Shown piece by piece: positions 1 through 8,389 of a stretch of 64,000 nucleotides of DNA. A program made the position numbers and the translations under genes. The stretch's first letter is position 1. Each line of letters begins with the position of its first letter. Location: NCBI GenBank assembly GCA_023664485.1, contig JAMPFK010000001.1, forward strand, positions 62,001 to 126,000, given 5' to 3'. The notes beneath the pieces were generated by a model. The model was not told the DNA's origin. It was given only the letters and a program-made list of their open reading frames with translations, and did not search any database. The DNA comes from Bacteroides fragilis (lineage in GTDB: Bacteria > Bacillota > Clostridia > Lachnospirales > Lachnospiraceae).

Positions 1-156
1 AGTTCCTGAGCGTTTTAGGAAAATATCTGCCTGAGGGAAGACGGGAATCCGCAGTTATTTGACATAGGCACCCGTATTTTCGGACAGCGGTTGAACAGCG
101 GGTATCTGTTTTGAATAAAAAATGATATAAATCCTGAACAGGACGCTTGCATTTAT

Positions 157-1533
157 TTGACAGAAGAGGGGATCCGCTATCAGCTGGATGTATTCAGAAA
201 TGAGGCGGGAGGCAGCCGGATTCTTTCTATCTGGGATCAGACAATACAGACCGGCGAACCGCCGGAAGGTTTTTTATATGGAACGGAATATACACGAGAG
301 GATATTGACCGCGCGTTACAGAGTCAAAATCCTCTCGGCGTCGTTCCGACTACCGATGAGAACGGCCACGGAACGGCGATGGCATCCGCTGCGGCGGGAA
401 GTATCCTGAATCAGGGGCTGACCTTCCGGGGAGCCGCGCCGGAAGCGGATATTGCCGTGGTGAAATTAAAGGGAGCAAAACAATATCTGAGGGAATATTA
501 TCTGGTTGCGGATAATGCGGCGGCTTATCAGGAAAATGATATTATGGAAGGCGTGAAGTATCTGGAACAGATGGCGATCGTGCTTCAGAGGCCTGTCGTG
601 ATCGTATTGGGCATCGGCACCAATATGGGCGACCATATGGGAAATTCGCCGCTCGCTTCTTATCTCGATAAAGTTGCCGTTAAAAGGAGCAGGGCCGTGG
701 TCGTCTGCGGCGGAAACGAGGGCGATAAGGAGCACCATTACAGCGCCGCAATGCCGGAAGAAATAGAAATGCGTGTGGAAGAAAATACCAAAGGCTTTTG
801 CATGGAGCTATGGGGGAACCGGGTCGATATTTACAGTGTCGTGCTGCGGACGCCCGGCGGAGAGATGACCTCCCGGATTGATTTTCGGAACGGCCCCGAT
901 AATAATTACGCCTTTCTTTTTGACAGGACCCGGATTTATGCGGGGCTTTCCCTGATTGAAAAACGCTCCGGCAACGAACTTGTGTTCTTCCGTTTTCAGA
1001 ATCCAACGCCGGGCATCTGGACGATTATGGTAAATCCTTCGGAGCAGGAGCGCATCCGCGGTTCAGGCCGCTTTCATATCTGGCTGCCCATTACGGACTT
1101 TATCGACGGCGGCGTGCATTTTCTGGAACCCAGTCCGAACGTTACCCTGACAGAGCCTTCTAATGCGTCAAATGTCATCACAGTCTCGACTTATAACGGT
1201 ATTACGGGAAGCTGGTTTTCGGAATCGGGCAGAGGATTCACCGCCGATAACCAGATAAAGCCGGATTTTGCGGCGCCGGGCGTACAGGTATCGACGGTTC
1301 TGGGGAATCGCACGGGTTCCAGCATGGCGGCCGCTTTGACGGCAGGATGCGTGGCTCAGTTCATGGAATGGGCCGTTGTGGAAGGTTACGCGCCGCTTGG
1401 AGAGAGCCGGAGCATTAAGAGTCATTTTATCCGGGGGGCGTTGCGGGAGAGCAATATTACCTATCCGGATGAGAGGTGGGGGTATGGCAAACTTGATATC
1501 AACGGGACGTTTGAGGCGCTTGCAAGGACATAA
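157..1533 (+). CDS. S8 (subtilisin-like) peptidase family protein, N-terminus degenerate
   Basis: Subtilase-fold protein of the type common in Lachnospiraceae. The catalytic His region reads DENGHGTAMAS (His about residue 71), the oxyanion Asn lies in VCGGNEG (about 187), and the Ser motif is TGSSMAAAL (Ser about 389). Family members normally begin with a prodomain of about 100 residues followed by an Asp motif of the form IDTGIDY. Here the equivalent stretch, just before FRNEAGG, reads LTEEGIRYQ, so the catalytic Asp appears replaced. An in-frame stop at 112-114 blocks a longer start, and only a TTG at 157 with a weak ribosome site is available. This could be a Csp-type pseudoprotease, an N-terminally truncated gene or a decaying one. 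The family call is secure; activity is doubtful. Confidence 0.75.
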   Translation: MTEEGIRYQLDVFRNEAGGSRILSIWDQTIQTGEPPEGFLYGTEYTREDIDRALQSQNPLGVVPTTDENGHGTAMASAAAGSILNQGLTFRGAAPEADIAVVKLKGAKQYLREYYLVADNAAAYQENDIMEGVKYLEQMAIVLQRPVVIVLGIGTNMGDHMGNSPLASYLDKVAVKRSRAVVVCGGNEGDKEHHYSAAMPEEIEMRVEENTKGFCMELWGNRVDIYSVVLRTPGGEMTSRIDFRNGPDNNYAFLFDRTRIYAGLSLIEKRSGNELVFFRFQNPTPGIWTIMVNPSEQERIRGSGRFHIWLPITDFIDGGVHFLEPSPNVTLTEPSNASNVITVSTYNGITGSWFSESGRGFTADNQIKPDFAAPGVQVSTVLGNRTGSSMAAALTAGCVAQFMEWAVVEGYAPLGESRSIKSHFIRGALRESNITYPDERWGYGKLDINGTFEALART

Positions 1534-1556
1534 AAGAAATCTATAACTGCACCCAC

Positions 1557-1585
1557 TTGCCCTGTATTCGTTCTTTTGTTATAAT
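1557..1585 (+). promoter_or_regulatory. sigma-A type promoter for the chemoreceptor gene
   Basis: TTGCCC, a 17-nt spacer and a perfect TATAAT (1580-1585), placed after the stop of the S8 gene and upstream of the chemoreceptor ribosome site. It overlaps a candidate sigma-28 promoter. Confidence 0.6.
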
Positions 1586-1611
1586 AAACTATATTTTGGA
1601 AAAACGGATAT
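1585..1611 (+). promoter_or_regulatory. candidate sigma-28 (motility) promoter of the chemoreceptor
   Basis: TAAA (1585-1588), 15 nt, then ACGGATAT (1604-1611). The Firmicute SigD consensus is TAAA-N14-16-GCCGATAT, so the -10 box matches six of eight positions. Chemoreceptor genes are classic sigma-28 targets. The match is by eye only. Confidence 0.4.
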
Positions 1612-1700
1612 GCTGAAAAATACGAGAAGGAAAGAAGGGAACAGTTATTAAAAGCAAGACAAATGTTTCAAAACGGCGGGGGATCGGGGTCACAATCAAA

Positions 1701-3635
1701 TTGGTAGCTGCCATTGCTGTGAGTGTCATTATCGCGGTATCGGCGCTGCTGGCGGTGGTGTACGACAGGATGTCTCAGACACTTCTGGAAAAGAGCGAAG
1801 AAATGCTGCGTACTACGACGGATAAGACACTTCAGGAGACCAGGGCGTGGATGAACCGGACGCTTACCATGCTGGAAATGCAGAGGGATACCATAGAGTA
1901 TGAAGATATGGATATTCCTGAAATGACGGAATATATCAAACATACGGTGAACCAGAATGATGCTTTTCCGGCCGGGCTGTATGTGGCTCTGACGGATGGT
2001 TCCCTGTATCACGCATCTTTTGTGCCGGGGCCGGAATACAATGCGCTGGAAAAAAGCTGGTATCTGAATGGACTGGATTCCGAGGCCTTCCAGCTGGGGG
2101 ACGTATATTTTGATGAAGACAGCCAGTCTTATGTCGTAGGGGCGTCCGGTGTGCTGAAGGCCGGAGATGGTACCGTAAGGGGTGTTGCTGCGGCGGATGT
2201 GTATTTGAATTCTATTTCCGATATCGTAAGCAACATCCGGATTGAAGATACGGGCGGCATCTTTCTGGTCGATACCCGCACGGATACGATTATCGGACAC
2301 AAGGACGAATCAGTCGTCGGCAAAAAACTGAGCGAGGCCGGCGGCGGTATGTATGCTTATGCGGAAGAACAGATACGGGACGGGAAAACAGGGCTTGGCA
2401 TTTACGAAGATAATTATATTCAGGTAGCCGGGGTCGCGGACAGCAGCTGGACGGCGGTAGCTTATGTATCCAGAGCAGAGGTATTAGCGGAGCTGCAGAA
2501 TCTGACTATAATTATGATGAGGGTGTCGGTGATAGCGGTATTGGCGCTGATTCTCCTTGTGGTCGTTCAGATACAGCGGATCGTTGGCAGGCCGGTAAGA
2601 GAATTGAGCCGGGCAGCCACCCGGATCGCGGAGGGCGATCTGGATCAGGTTATCCGTTACAAATCAAGGGACGAGATGGGCATTCTGGCAGATGATTTCA
2701 ATCTGGTCACGGTAAGGCTACGCGAATACATAAAATATATTGACGAAATTTCAGGCACTCTGCTGGAAATCGCTGGCGGGAACCTGGCATTTACGCTTGA
2801 AAATGAATATACGGGCGAATTTGCGAAGATAAAAAGCGCTTTGAATGAAATTTCCATTGAATTGAATAATGTCATAGGGCAGCTGAGCGTTTCTTCGAGG
2901 GATGTCGCTTCCGGCGCGGCGCAGGTTTCTAACAGCGCGGTGAGCTTGTCGCAGGGTTCTACGGAGCAGGCGGCGGAAGTGAAATCGCTTGCCGGACATA
3001 TTGGCGAAGTGTCCGACAGTGTGGGACGGATTTCTCAGGGAGCGCAGAAGGCCAGCAGCATTTCCAGGGAAGTCATACAGGGCCTGCTGGAAAGCAATGC
3101 AAAGATGCGGAACATGACCGAGGTAATTCAGAAGATAAGCGACAGATCCAATGAAATTCATAAAATTGTCAAAACGATTGACGATATTGCATTTCAGACC
3201 AATATTCTTGCGTTGAATGCGGCGGTGGAGGCGGCACGGGCAGGAGAGGCCGGGAAAGGTTTTGCGGTAGTCGCAGACGAGGTTCGGACGCTGGCGGGTA
3301 AATCGGCGGCGGCGGCCAGCGAGACGACGCTTCTGCTCGGCGAGACGATCAGCTCGATGGAAGAAGGCGTTGCCGCCGCCGACGATACGGCAGGCTCCAT
3401 GCTGACTGCGGCGAAGCTTGCGGGCGAGATGGATAAACTGATAAATGGTATCGCGGATTATACAAAACAGCAGGCTGTCACGGCGGCGGAAATCAGTCAT
3501 GGCATCGACCAGATTGCGGCCGTTGTTCAGAACAATGTGACTACGGCGGAATCCAGCGCCGCCGCCAGCGAAGAGCTGTCCGGTCAGGCAGCAGCGCTGC
3601 GGGAGCTGGTATCCAGATTTCGGTTGAAAAGATAA
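1701..3635 (+). CDS. methyl-accepting chemotaxis protein
   Basis: Transmembrane chemoreceptor that would signal to CheA/CheW. From this start it has an N-terminal membrane helix (about 1-20), an extracellular sensor of double-Cache size (about 25-265), a second helix (about 268-292), a HAMP segment (about 293-345) and a long cytoplasmic signalling coiled coil. The conserved hairpin tip region with ALNAAVEAARAGEAGKGFAV lies near 500. The listed start is TTG at 1701, the only standard start codon in frame. However, the frame is open back to 1617, and a strong ribosome site (AGAAGGGA, 1633-1640) sits 6 nt before an ATT at 1647. Starting there adds 18 residues including KSK and KRR, the usual positive cytoplasmic end before a first helix. 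The gene stands alone behind overlapping promoter candidates. Ligand unknown. Confidence 0.93.
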   Translation: MVAAIAVSVIIAVSALLAVVYDRMSQTLLEKSEEMLRTTTDKTLQETRAWMNRTLTMLEMQRDTIEYEDMDIPEMTEYIKHTVNQNDAFPAGLYVALTDGSLYHASFVPGPEYNALEKSWYLNGLDSEAFQLGDVYFDEDSQSYVVGASGVLKAGDGTVRGVAAADVYLNSISDIVSNIRIEDTGGIFLVDTRTDTIIGHKDESVVGKKLSEAGGGMYAYAEEQIRDGKTGLGIYEDNYIQVAGVADSSWTAVAYVSRAEVLAELQNLTIIMMRVSVIAVLALILLVVVQIQRIVGRPVRELSRAATRIAEGDLDQVIRYKSRDEMGILADDFNLVTVRLREYIKYIDEISGTLLEIAGGNLAFTLENEYTGEFAKIKSALNEISIELNNVIGQLSVSSRDVASGAAQVSNSAVSLSQGSTEQAAEVKSLAGHIGEVSDSVGRISQGAQKASSISREVIQGLLESNAKMRNMTEVIQKISDRSNEIHKIVKTIDDIAFQTNILALNAAVEAARAGEAGKGFAVVADEVRTLAGKSAAAASETTLLLGETISSMEEGVAAADDTAGSMLTAAKLAGEMDKLINGIADYTKQQAVTAAEISHGIDQIAAVVQNNVTTAESSAAASEELSGQAAALRELVSRFRLKR

Positions 3636-3664
3636 AAGGACATAAAAAAGGGTGCATGTTCTAA

Positions 3665-3689
3665 CGGAGGAAAGTACTTATTTCCTCCG
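3665..3689. terminator. hairpin between convergent genes
   Basis: A 9-bp perfect stem (CGGAGGAAA / TTTCCTCCG) with a 7-nt loop that contains the stop codon of the AraC-type gene. It lies between converging genes, so it may end both transcripts, but no clear T-run adjoins it on either side. Confidence 0.35.
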
Positions 3690-4517
3690 AAACTCCCGCC
3701 GGAACTGCATCGGTGTCATTCCCGTATTGCGTTTGAAACTGTCGCTGAAATAGGAATGACTGGAAAAGCCCGCTTCATCCGCAATTTCCGTCATACTGAG
3801 CTCGGAATCCGCCAGTAGCTTTTGGGCAAACGTGATTTTCTCATTGATGACAAAATCGGAGAAAGACGTTTTCAGATGGCTGATGAACAGTTTGGACAGG
3901 TAAGAGGAAGAAATATTGGCCCATCTTGCGGTTTCATCCAGAGAAGGACTTTCGCGCAGGTGCGTTTCAATATAGGTGATGGCGTCGGCAAGGCAGCCAT
4001 GCTTTTTTTCCAGACGCGCCGCATTGATGCCGCCGATAATGCGTTCCCGCAGGCAAAGGATGATCAGCTTGTTCAAAAGCCCCTTCAAAAGCAGTTCGGA
4101 ATATTTATTGTAGCAGTTCCACTCTTTTTCCATATCGTGCAGAATCGCCAGGACGTCATCCTGCGTGTTCTTTTCAAGATGAACGACGTGCTCTGCGCAG
4201 AGCATGTTATAGTTATCGGTACCGATGGTCTGAAAAAGGTCATTGACTATGGAGTCCGTAAATTTGATTAAAATGTGCTCATAAGGAACATCGGCGATAT
4301 AGCTGCTGCGGAGGTATACATATTTGGGAATAAAAATAATATCGCCTGCCTGCGCGATCGCCGTGGATTCCGGAGAGTAAATCAGCCGTTCACCGCTTAT
4401 CATATAGGAAATTCCATAAAAGTCAGTATATGCTTCGGCCGACGGCATTTTATAGTGCGGCTGGCGGCAGATATGGTCGTAATTAAAATGGTATCCCGGT
4501 CTCAGCGGAAGCGGCAT
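3678..4517 (-). CDS. AraC family transcriptional regulator
   Basis: A 279-residue one-component regulator. Residues 1 to about 160 look like a cupin-type sensor domain (PHYKMPSAEAYTDFYGISYM, then AGDIIFIPKYVYL). Residues about 180-277 form the AraC DNA-binding domain with two helix-turn-helix units; the second ends in the family hallmark GFSSHSYFSDSFKRNTGMTP and FRREF. The start is an ATG preceded by AAGGAGAGACGCC, a good ribosome site. It is transcribed alone, away from the coding fossil at 4607. In this family the cupin usually binds a sugar or small molecule and the regulator usually controls a neighbouring carbohydrate locus. No intact target gene lies next to it, so its ligand and targets are unknown. 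Confidence 0.9.
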   Translation of the reverse strand: MPLPLRPGYHFNYDHICRQPHYKMPSAEAYTDFYGISYMISGERLIYSPESTAIAQAGDIIFIPKYVYLRSSYIADVPYEHILIKFTDSIVNDLFQTIGTDNYNMLCAEHVVHLEKNTQDDVLAILHDMEKEWNCYNKYSELLLKGLLNKLIILCLRERIIGGINAARLEKKHGCLADAITYIETHLRESPSLDETARWANISSSYLSKLFISHLKTSFSDFVINEKITFAQKLLADSELSMTEIADEAGFSSHSYFSDSFKRNTGMTPMQFRREFRRK

Positions 4518-4606
4518 GGCGTCTCTCCTTTTTGACAGCTTTCGTTTTGCAATCGATTATACCACAATCAAAAAAACGGGTAAATGTCAGAAACCTGAAA
4601 AAATAG

Positions 4607-4813
4607 AATAAGTGGATTTCAATCAAGAAAAAATGGCGTCCGGATAATCCTGAAAGGAATACGATATCAAAAGAAAAGACGGGAAAAACGATAGGATTTA
4701 CGGCTGATCCTTATTTTTATGCTTATCCGGTTTATGTGGACAGAGGCATGTTCGCGTATATTCCACTGCCCGATGGCGATAAAATCTTCATGAATCCGGT
4801 GGAGCGCTTCCAA
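4607..4813 (+). pseudogene. coding fossil, C-terminal piece of an unidentified gene
   Basis: This stretch has no start codon but reads as protein-like sequence in one frame after a TAG at 4604. It contains GFTADPYFYAYPVYVDRGM and then FAYIPLPDGDKIFMNPVERF, and runs into the convergent lspA gene until a TGA at 4838-4840. The aromatic-rich, ordered composition differs from random intergenic DNA. I do not recognise the family. It is most simply the 3' remnant of a gene deleted between the AraC regulator and lspA, possibly that regulator's former target. A chance open frame is the alternative. Confidence 0.4.
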
Positions 4814-5246
4814 GGACCATCATCAGGGCCCCGATTATGATGCAGAAATCCGATATATTAAAAACAATGTTCCGGACGGTTCTGTTTTTTACCGGAAAGC
4901 TTACATAATCCACAACGTAATGCCGGCGCATCCGGTCATAAGTGTTACTGTATGCGCCGCCCAGCAAAAGCGCAAGTCCGCTTTTTAAAAGCCGGCTTCC
5001 CCGGAAACTGAAAGTCACAAGAAAAAGAACGGTCACAGCCAATGTCAGCGCGATAGACAAAGCCGCCACGAAGCCGCTCTTTTTTTCACCCATATTTAAA
5101 AAGGCTCCTTTGTTATGGTACTTCCTGAGAAGCAGGAAGCCGTTCCCGATTTCTTTCGTTCCGCCCTCCGGAACTTTCTTTTCTACCAGGCTTTTGATTC
5201 CCATATCCAGAGAGAAAATCAAGGCAGCAATAACTGCATAGATCAT
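4788..5246 (-). CDS. lspA: lipoprotein signal peptidase (signal peptidase II)
   Basis: Membrane aspartyl protease that cleaves prolipoproteins just before the lipidated Cys. It has 152 residues, the normal length, with four hydrophobic segments. The family signature is present: NTYDRMRRHYVVDYVSF carries the first catalytic Asp (VVD) and NISDFCIIIG the second (SD), matching the canonical NxxDRxxxGxVVDF and FNxAD blocks, with His-Tyr in place of the usual Gly. The start ATG follows AAAGGAGCGTAATCC. Its stop region overlaps the convergent coding fossil. This may be a second, divergent LspA. Lipoproteins in this window (DUF3160 and VWA proteins) are plausible general substrates. Confidence 0.85.
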   Translation of the reverse strand: MIYAVIAALIFSLDMGIKSLVEKKVPEGGTKEIGNGFLLLRKYHNKGAFLNMGEKKSGFVAALSIALTLAVTVLFLVTFSFRGSRLLKSGLALLLGGAYSNTYDRMRRHYVVDYVSFPVKNRTVRNIVFNISDFCIIIGALMMVLGSAPPDS

Positions 5247-5334
5247 GGATTACGCTCCTTTCGGTTGAAATTTTCAGGATCGTACAATCTTTCCGGACAG
5301 CTCCTAAAATAAAATGCAAAACGGCAGGAATGCT

Positions 5335-5667
5335 TTAAACATAAGGCTGTCTCAGAATTTCAAGGGGTGCTTCTATTTCATCCGCTATCGTGTGTTCTGT
5401 CAGCTCGGACAGCAGTTTGATCTTTGCATTCAGGATCGGGCGCATACAGTTCGGCACATGTTCCTGATGGGCTCTGTGGATCGCGACACATTCTTTGCAG
5501 TTACCATGATATCTGCATGCTTTTTTACAGGGGCAGTGGTCCTTTTCCCGATATTCTGTCCGGAATTCAGCCGCAAATTCTTCCTGCAGTTCGAGTCCCT
5601 TCTGCCGGTTCCCTTTATGAAATTCCTTCATAGTTTCTAGTTCTTTTGGGTTTCTTTCGATGAGCAT
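5335..5667 (-). CDS. small Cys/His-rich protein, putative metal-binding
   Basis: A 110-residue cytosolic protein with no signal peptide or membrane segment. Its centre has a dense cluster of ligand residues, CPCKKACRYHGNCKECVAIH, followed by H, H and C within 14 residues. This suggests a zinc or iron-sulfur site with CxC, CxxxH and CxxC elements. The flanks are charged and probably helical. The start ATG at 5667 follows GGAGGAAGC, a strong ribosome site. It lies upstream of lspA on the same strand with an 88-nt gap and may be co-transcribed. Similar small Cys-rich proteins are widespread in Clostridia, but I know of no function. Confidence 0.7.
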   Translation of the reverse strand: MLIERNPKELETMKEFHKGNRQKGLELQEEFAAEFRTEYREKDHCPCKKACRYHGNCKECVAIHRAHQEHVPNCMRPILNAKIKLLSELTEHTIADEIEAPLEILRQPYV

Positions 5668-5732
5668 GAAAGCTTCCTCCGTGTCGTTGAATGCACTTTT
5701 GACGTATGGCTCCCCGGAAAAGGCGTATCGGA

Positions 5733-6668
5733 TTACTGTGTGATGACCGTTCCGCTTTTTCCTCTGATGGCATCGGATACGGCGGAAAGGGAGGTGATCA
5801 GGACGCTTCCTTCCGGTACGGATTCCAGATAGGAAATAGCCGCTTCAATTTTGGGCAGCATCGTACCTTTTTCAAATTCCCCTTTTGCGATGTAATCCTG
5901 CGCTTCCGCAGCGCTCATGCGCTCGATGGGCGTCTGATCCTCTTTTCCGAAATTCCGGTAAACGAAAGGAACGCTTGTCAAAATAATCAGCTCATCCACT
6001 TTCAAATCGCCTGCCAGCTTGCCGGCGATGGAATCTTTTTCAATCACGGCGGACGCGCCTTTCAGAGCGTGATTCTGTTCAATGACGGGGATACCGCCGC
6101 CGCCGCAGGCAATGACGACCTGGCCGGCGTCCGCAAGAGTGCGGATGGCGTCGATTTCCACGATATCGATCGGCTTGGGCGCGGCAACGACACGGCGGAA
6201 TCCTCTGCCCGGCTTTTCAATCACATAGTTTCCTTTTTTGACTTCCATTTCGGCGTCCTCTCCGGACATATATCTTCCGATAACCTTTGTCGGTTCATAA
6301 AACGCCTCGTCATAGGGATCCACGGTCACTTGCGTTAAAATCGTGCTGACGGATTTGGAAATGCCGCGGTCAAGCAGCTCCGTGCGCAGGGCATTCTGAA
6401 TATCATAGCCGACATAGCCCTGGCTCATCGCGGAGCAGACGCACATCGGAGCAGGCGTATAGTCAATATAGACACGCCGCAGCTCGGTCATAGCCTTGTG
6501 GATCATGCTGACCTGCGGGCCGTTGCTGTGCGTAATCGTCAGCTGATAATCGGCTTCCACCAGATCGGCAAGCGCTTTTGCGGTTATTTTTACGGCATCC
6601 CACTGTTCTGTTGTGGTATACCCCAATGCATCGTGTCCAAGAGATACAACGACCTTTTTTCTGCTCAT
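5733..6668 (-). CDS. arcC: carbamate kinase
   Basis: Transfers phosphate from carbamoyl phosphate to ADP, forming ATP and carbamate, the last step of arginine deiminase or purine/agmatine catabolism. The protein is 311 residues when started at the ATG reading MSRKKVVVSLGHDALG, which follows GGGGATCATTT; a start 28 codons upstream would add a non-family leader that runs through the promoter. Amino-acid kinase features include the N-terminal VVVSLGHDALG, HSNGPQ, the glycine-rich IACGGGGIPV and the C-terminal GSVLITSL and GKSGTVI. No arginine deiminase or ornithine carbamoyltransferase lies beside it, so its source of carbamoyl phosphate is elsewhere. Its promoter is 6724-6752. Confidence 0.93.
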   Translation of the reverse strand: MSRKKVVVSLGHDALGYTTTEQWDAVKITAKALADLVEADYQLTITHSNGPQVSMIHKAMTELRRVYIDYTPAPMCVCSAMSQGYVGYDIQNALRTELLDRGISKSVSTILTQVTVDPYDEAFYEPTKVIGRYMSGEDAEMEVKKGNYVIEKPGRGFRRVVAAPKPIDIVEIDAIRTLADAGQVVIACGGGGIPVIEQNHALKGASAVIEKDSIAGKLAGDLKVDELIILTSVPFVYRNFGKEDQTPIERMSAAEAQDYIAKGEFEKGTMLPKIEAAISYLESVPEGSVLITSLSAVSDAIRGKSGTVITQ

Positions 6669-6723
6669 AAATGATCCCCATGCCTTTCCCTTATTTACTG
6701 TTTGTTTTTTTGAAGATGTTCTC

Positions 6724-6752
6724 ATTATAACAAAAATAAGGGGGCGAGGCAA
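6724..6752 (-). promoter_or_regulatory. promoter of carbamate kinase
   Basis: On the minus strand: TTGCCT, 17-nt spacer, TATAAT, ending about 55 nt before the arcC start. It is divergent from the sugar operon promoter, only about 15 nt away. Confidence 0.7.
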
Positions 6753-6766
6753 GAGAGAAGATGCGG

Positions 6767-6795
6767 TTGACAGTTCTTTCTGAAATAGGTAATAT
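6767..6795 (+). promoter_or_regulatory. promoter of the xylulokinase-isomerase operon
   Basis: TTGACA (6767-6772), 17 nt, TAATAT (6790-6795), about 75 nt before the xylB start. It is a near-consensus sigma-A promoter; no operator dyad is evident. Confidence 0.7.
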
Positions 6796-6871
6796 TAAAG
6801 TAGAGTTTTGATCTGGCAGCGGAAGAAGAAAGAAAATATGCATGCGCACATGAGGTGCAGGGAGGGTTACA

Positions 6872-8341
6872 ATGTTGTATATAGGTGTGGATTTAGGAAC
6901 GTCGGCGGTTAAATTATTGTTAATGGATGGCCAGGGGAAGATACGGAATATCGTATCGAAAGAATATCCGTTATATTTTCCGCATCCGGGCTGGTCGGAG
7001 CAGAAACCGGAGGACTGGTATGAGCAGACGCTGGCCGGTATCAAAGAGTTGTTAAAGGATTTTGATAAAAGCCAGGTAGCCGGCATCAGTTTTGGAGGGC
7101 AAATGCACGGACTCGTTATTTTGGATGAAAAGGACGAGGTAATCCGGCCGGCGATTCTGTGGAATGACGGAAGAACCTTTGAAGAATGCGATTATCTGAA
7201 TAACGTTATCGGTAAAGACAAGCTGTCCGAATATACGGCGAATATTTCCTTTACCGGATTTACCGCGCCTAAGATTCTCTGGGTAAAGAACAAGGAGCCT
7301 GAGAATTTTGCCAGAATACATAAAATCATGCTGCCCAAGGATTATATCGCCTATAAGCTGACAGGCGTCCACTGTACTGATGTATCGGATGCTTCGGGGA
7401 TGCTTCTCTTCGATGTGAAGAACCGCTGCTGGTCAAAAGAAATGTGCGGGATTTGCGGCGTAAAAGAAGAACAGCTCGCTAAGATTTTTGAAAGCTATGA
7501 GGCCGTCGGCGCGGTACGTCCTGAAATTGCGGAAGAGCTTGGCATTCCGGCGGATGTTAAGGTAGCGGCCGGAGCGGGCGATAATGCGGCTGCTGCTGTG
7601 GGAACGGGAACAGTTGGAGACGGCAGATGTAATATCTCACTGGGAACCAGCGGAACAATTTTTATTTCTTCCAACAAATTCGGTGTGGATAAATACAACG
7701 CGCTGCATGCTTTTGCGCATGCGGACGGCCACTATCATCTGATGGGCTGTATGCTGAGCGCGGCATCCTGTAATAAATGGTGGATGGACGATATTATCGG
7801 AACAGAGGATTATGGCGCACAGCAGAAGGAAATTACAAAGCTGGGAGAGAATCATGTTTATTTCCTTCCTTACCTGATGGGGGAACGCTCTCCGCATAAT
7901 AATCCGAATGCGAGGGGGACGTTCATCGGCATGACGATGGATACGACGAGGGCCGATATGACGCAGGCGGTTCTGGAGGGTGTGACTTTTGCTTTGCGGG
8001 ATTCTTTCGAGGTGGCGAAGTCTCTCGGCATCAGGATCGACAGAACGAAAATCTGCGGAGGCGGTGCAAAGAGTCCTCTTTGGAAAAAAATCATCGCAAA
8101 CGTCCTGAATTTAAAAGTTGACATAATCGAGAGCGAAGAGGGGCCAGGCTTAGGAGGCGCGATGCTGGCGGCGGTTGCCTGCGGCGAATATGTGAGCGTT
8201 GAGGAAGCAGCTGAGAAAATCGTTAAAGTGGTCGATACAGTGGAGCCGGAACCGGAGCTGGTGGAAAAATATGAGGCGCGTTACCGGCAGTTCAGAGAGA
8301 TCTATCCGGCCTGCAGGGAGCTTTTTGATAAGATTCAGTAG
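6872..8341 (+). CDS. xylB: xylulokinase (FGGY family sugar kinase)
   Basis: Phosphorylates D-xylulose to xylulose 5-phosphate, or a related ketose. It is a full-length 489-residue FGGY carbohydrate kinase in the cytosol. The N-terminal phosphate-binding motif is GVDLGTSAVKLLLMD. The substrate loop SFGGQMHGLV and ILWNDGRT are typical of xylulokinase rather than glycerol kinase. The second nucleotide-binding half has GTSGTIF and CGGGAKSPLWKK. The start ATG follows GGGAGGGTTACA. It is first in a three-gene operon with a DUF4867 protein and a fucose/arabinose-type isomerase, so the physiological ketose may come from that isomerase rather than from xylose. Transcribed from 6767-6795. Confidence 0.93.
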   Translation: MLYIGVDLGTSAVKLLLMDGQGKIRNIVSKEYPLYFPHPGWSEQKPEDWYEQTLAGIKELLKDFDKSQVAGISFGGQMHGLVILDEKDEVIRPAILWNDGRTFEECDYLNNVIGKDKLSEYTANISFTGFTAPKILWVKNKEPENFARIHKIMLPKDYIAYKLTGVHCTDVSDASGMLLFDVKNRCWSKEMCGICGVKEEQLAKIFESYEAVGAVRPEIAEELGIPADVKVAAGAGDNAAAAVGTGTVGDGRCNISLGTSGTIFISSNKFGVDKYNALHAFAHADGHYHLMGCMLSAASCNKWWMDDIIGTEDYGAQQKEITKLGENHVYFLPYLMGERSPHNNPNARGTFIGMTMDTTRADMTQAVLEGVTFALRDSFEVAKSLGIRIDRTKICGGGAKSPLWKKIIANVLNLKVDIIESEEGPGLGGAMLAAVACGEYVSVEEAAEKIVKVVDTVEPEPELVEKYEARYRQFREIYPACRELFDKIQ

Positions 8342-8389
8342 GAAAAGCGTGCGCGGCACGATGAGATAAGAAAAGGAGAATTTAAGAGG

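Noticed and set aside
1..62. Possible end of an upstream gene reading FLSVLGKYLPEGRRESAVI then stop
   Set aside because: Only about 19 codons are inside the window and no family is recognisable, so it cannot be distinguished from chance.
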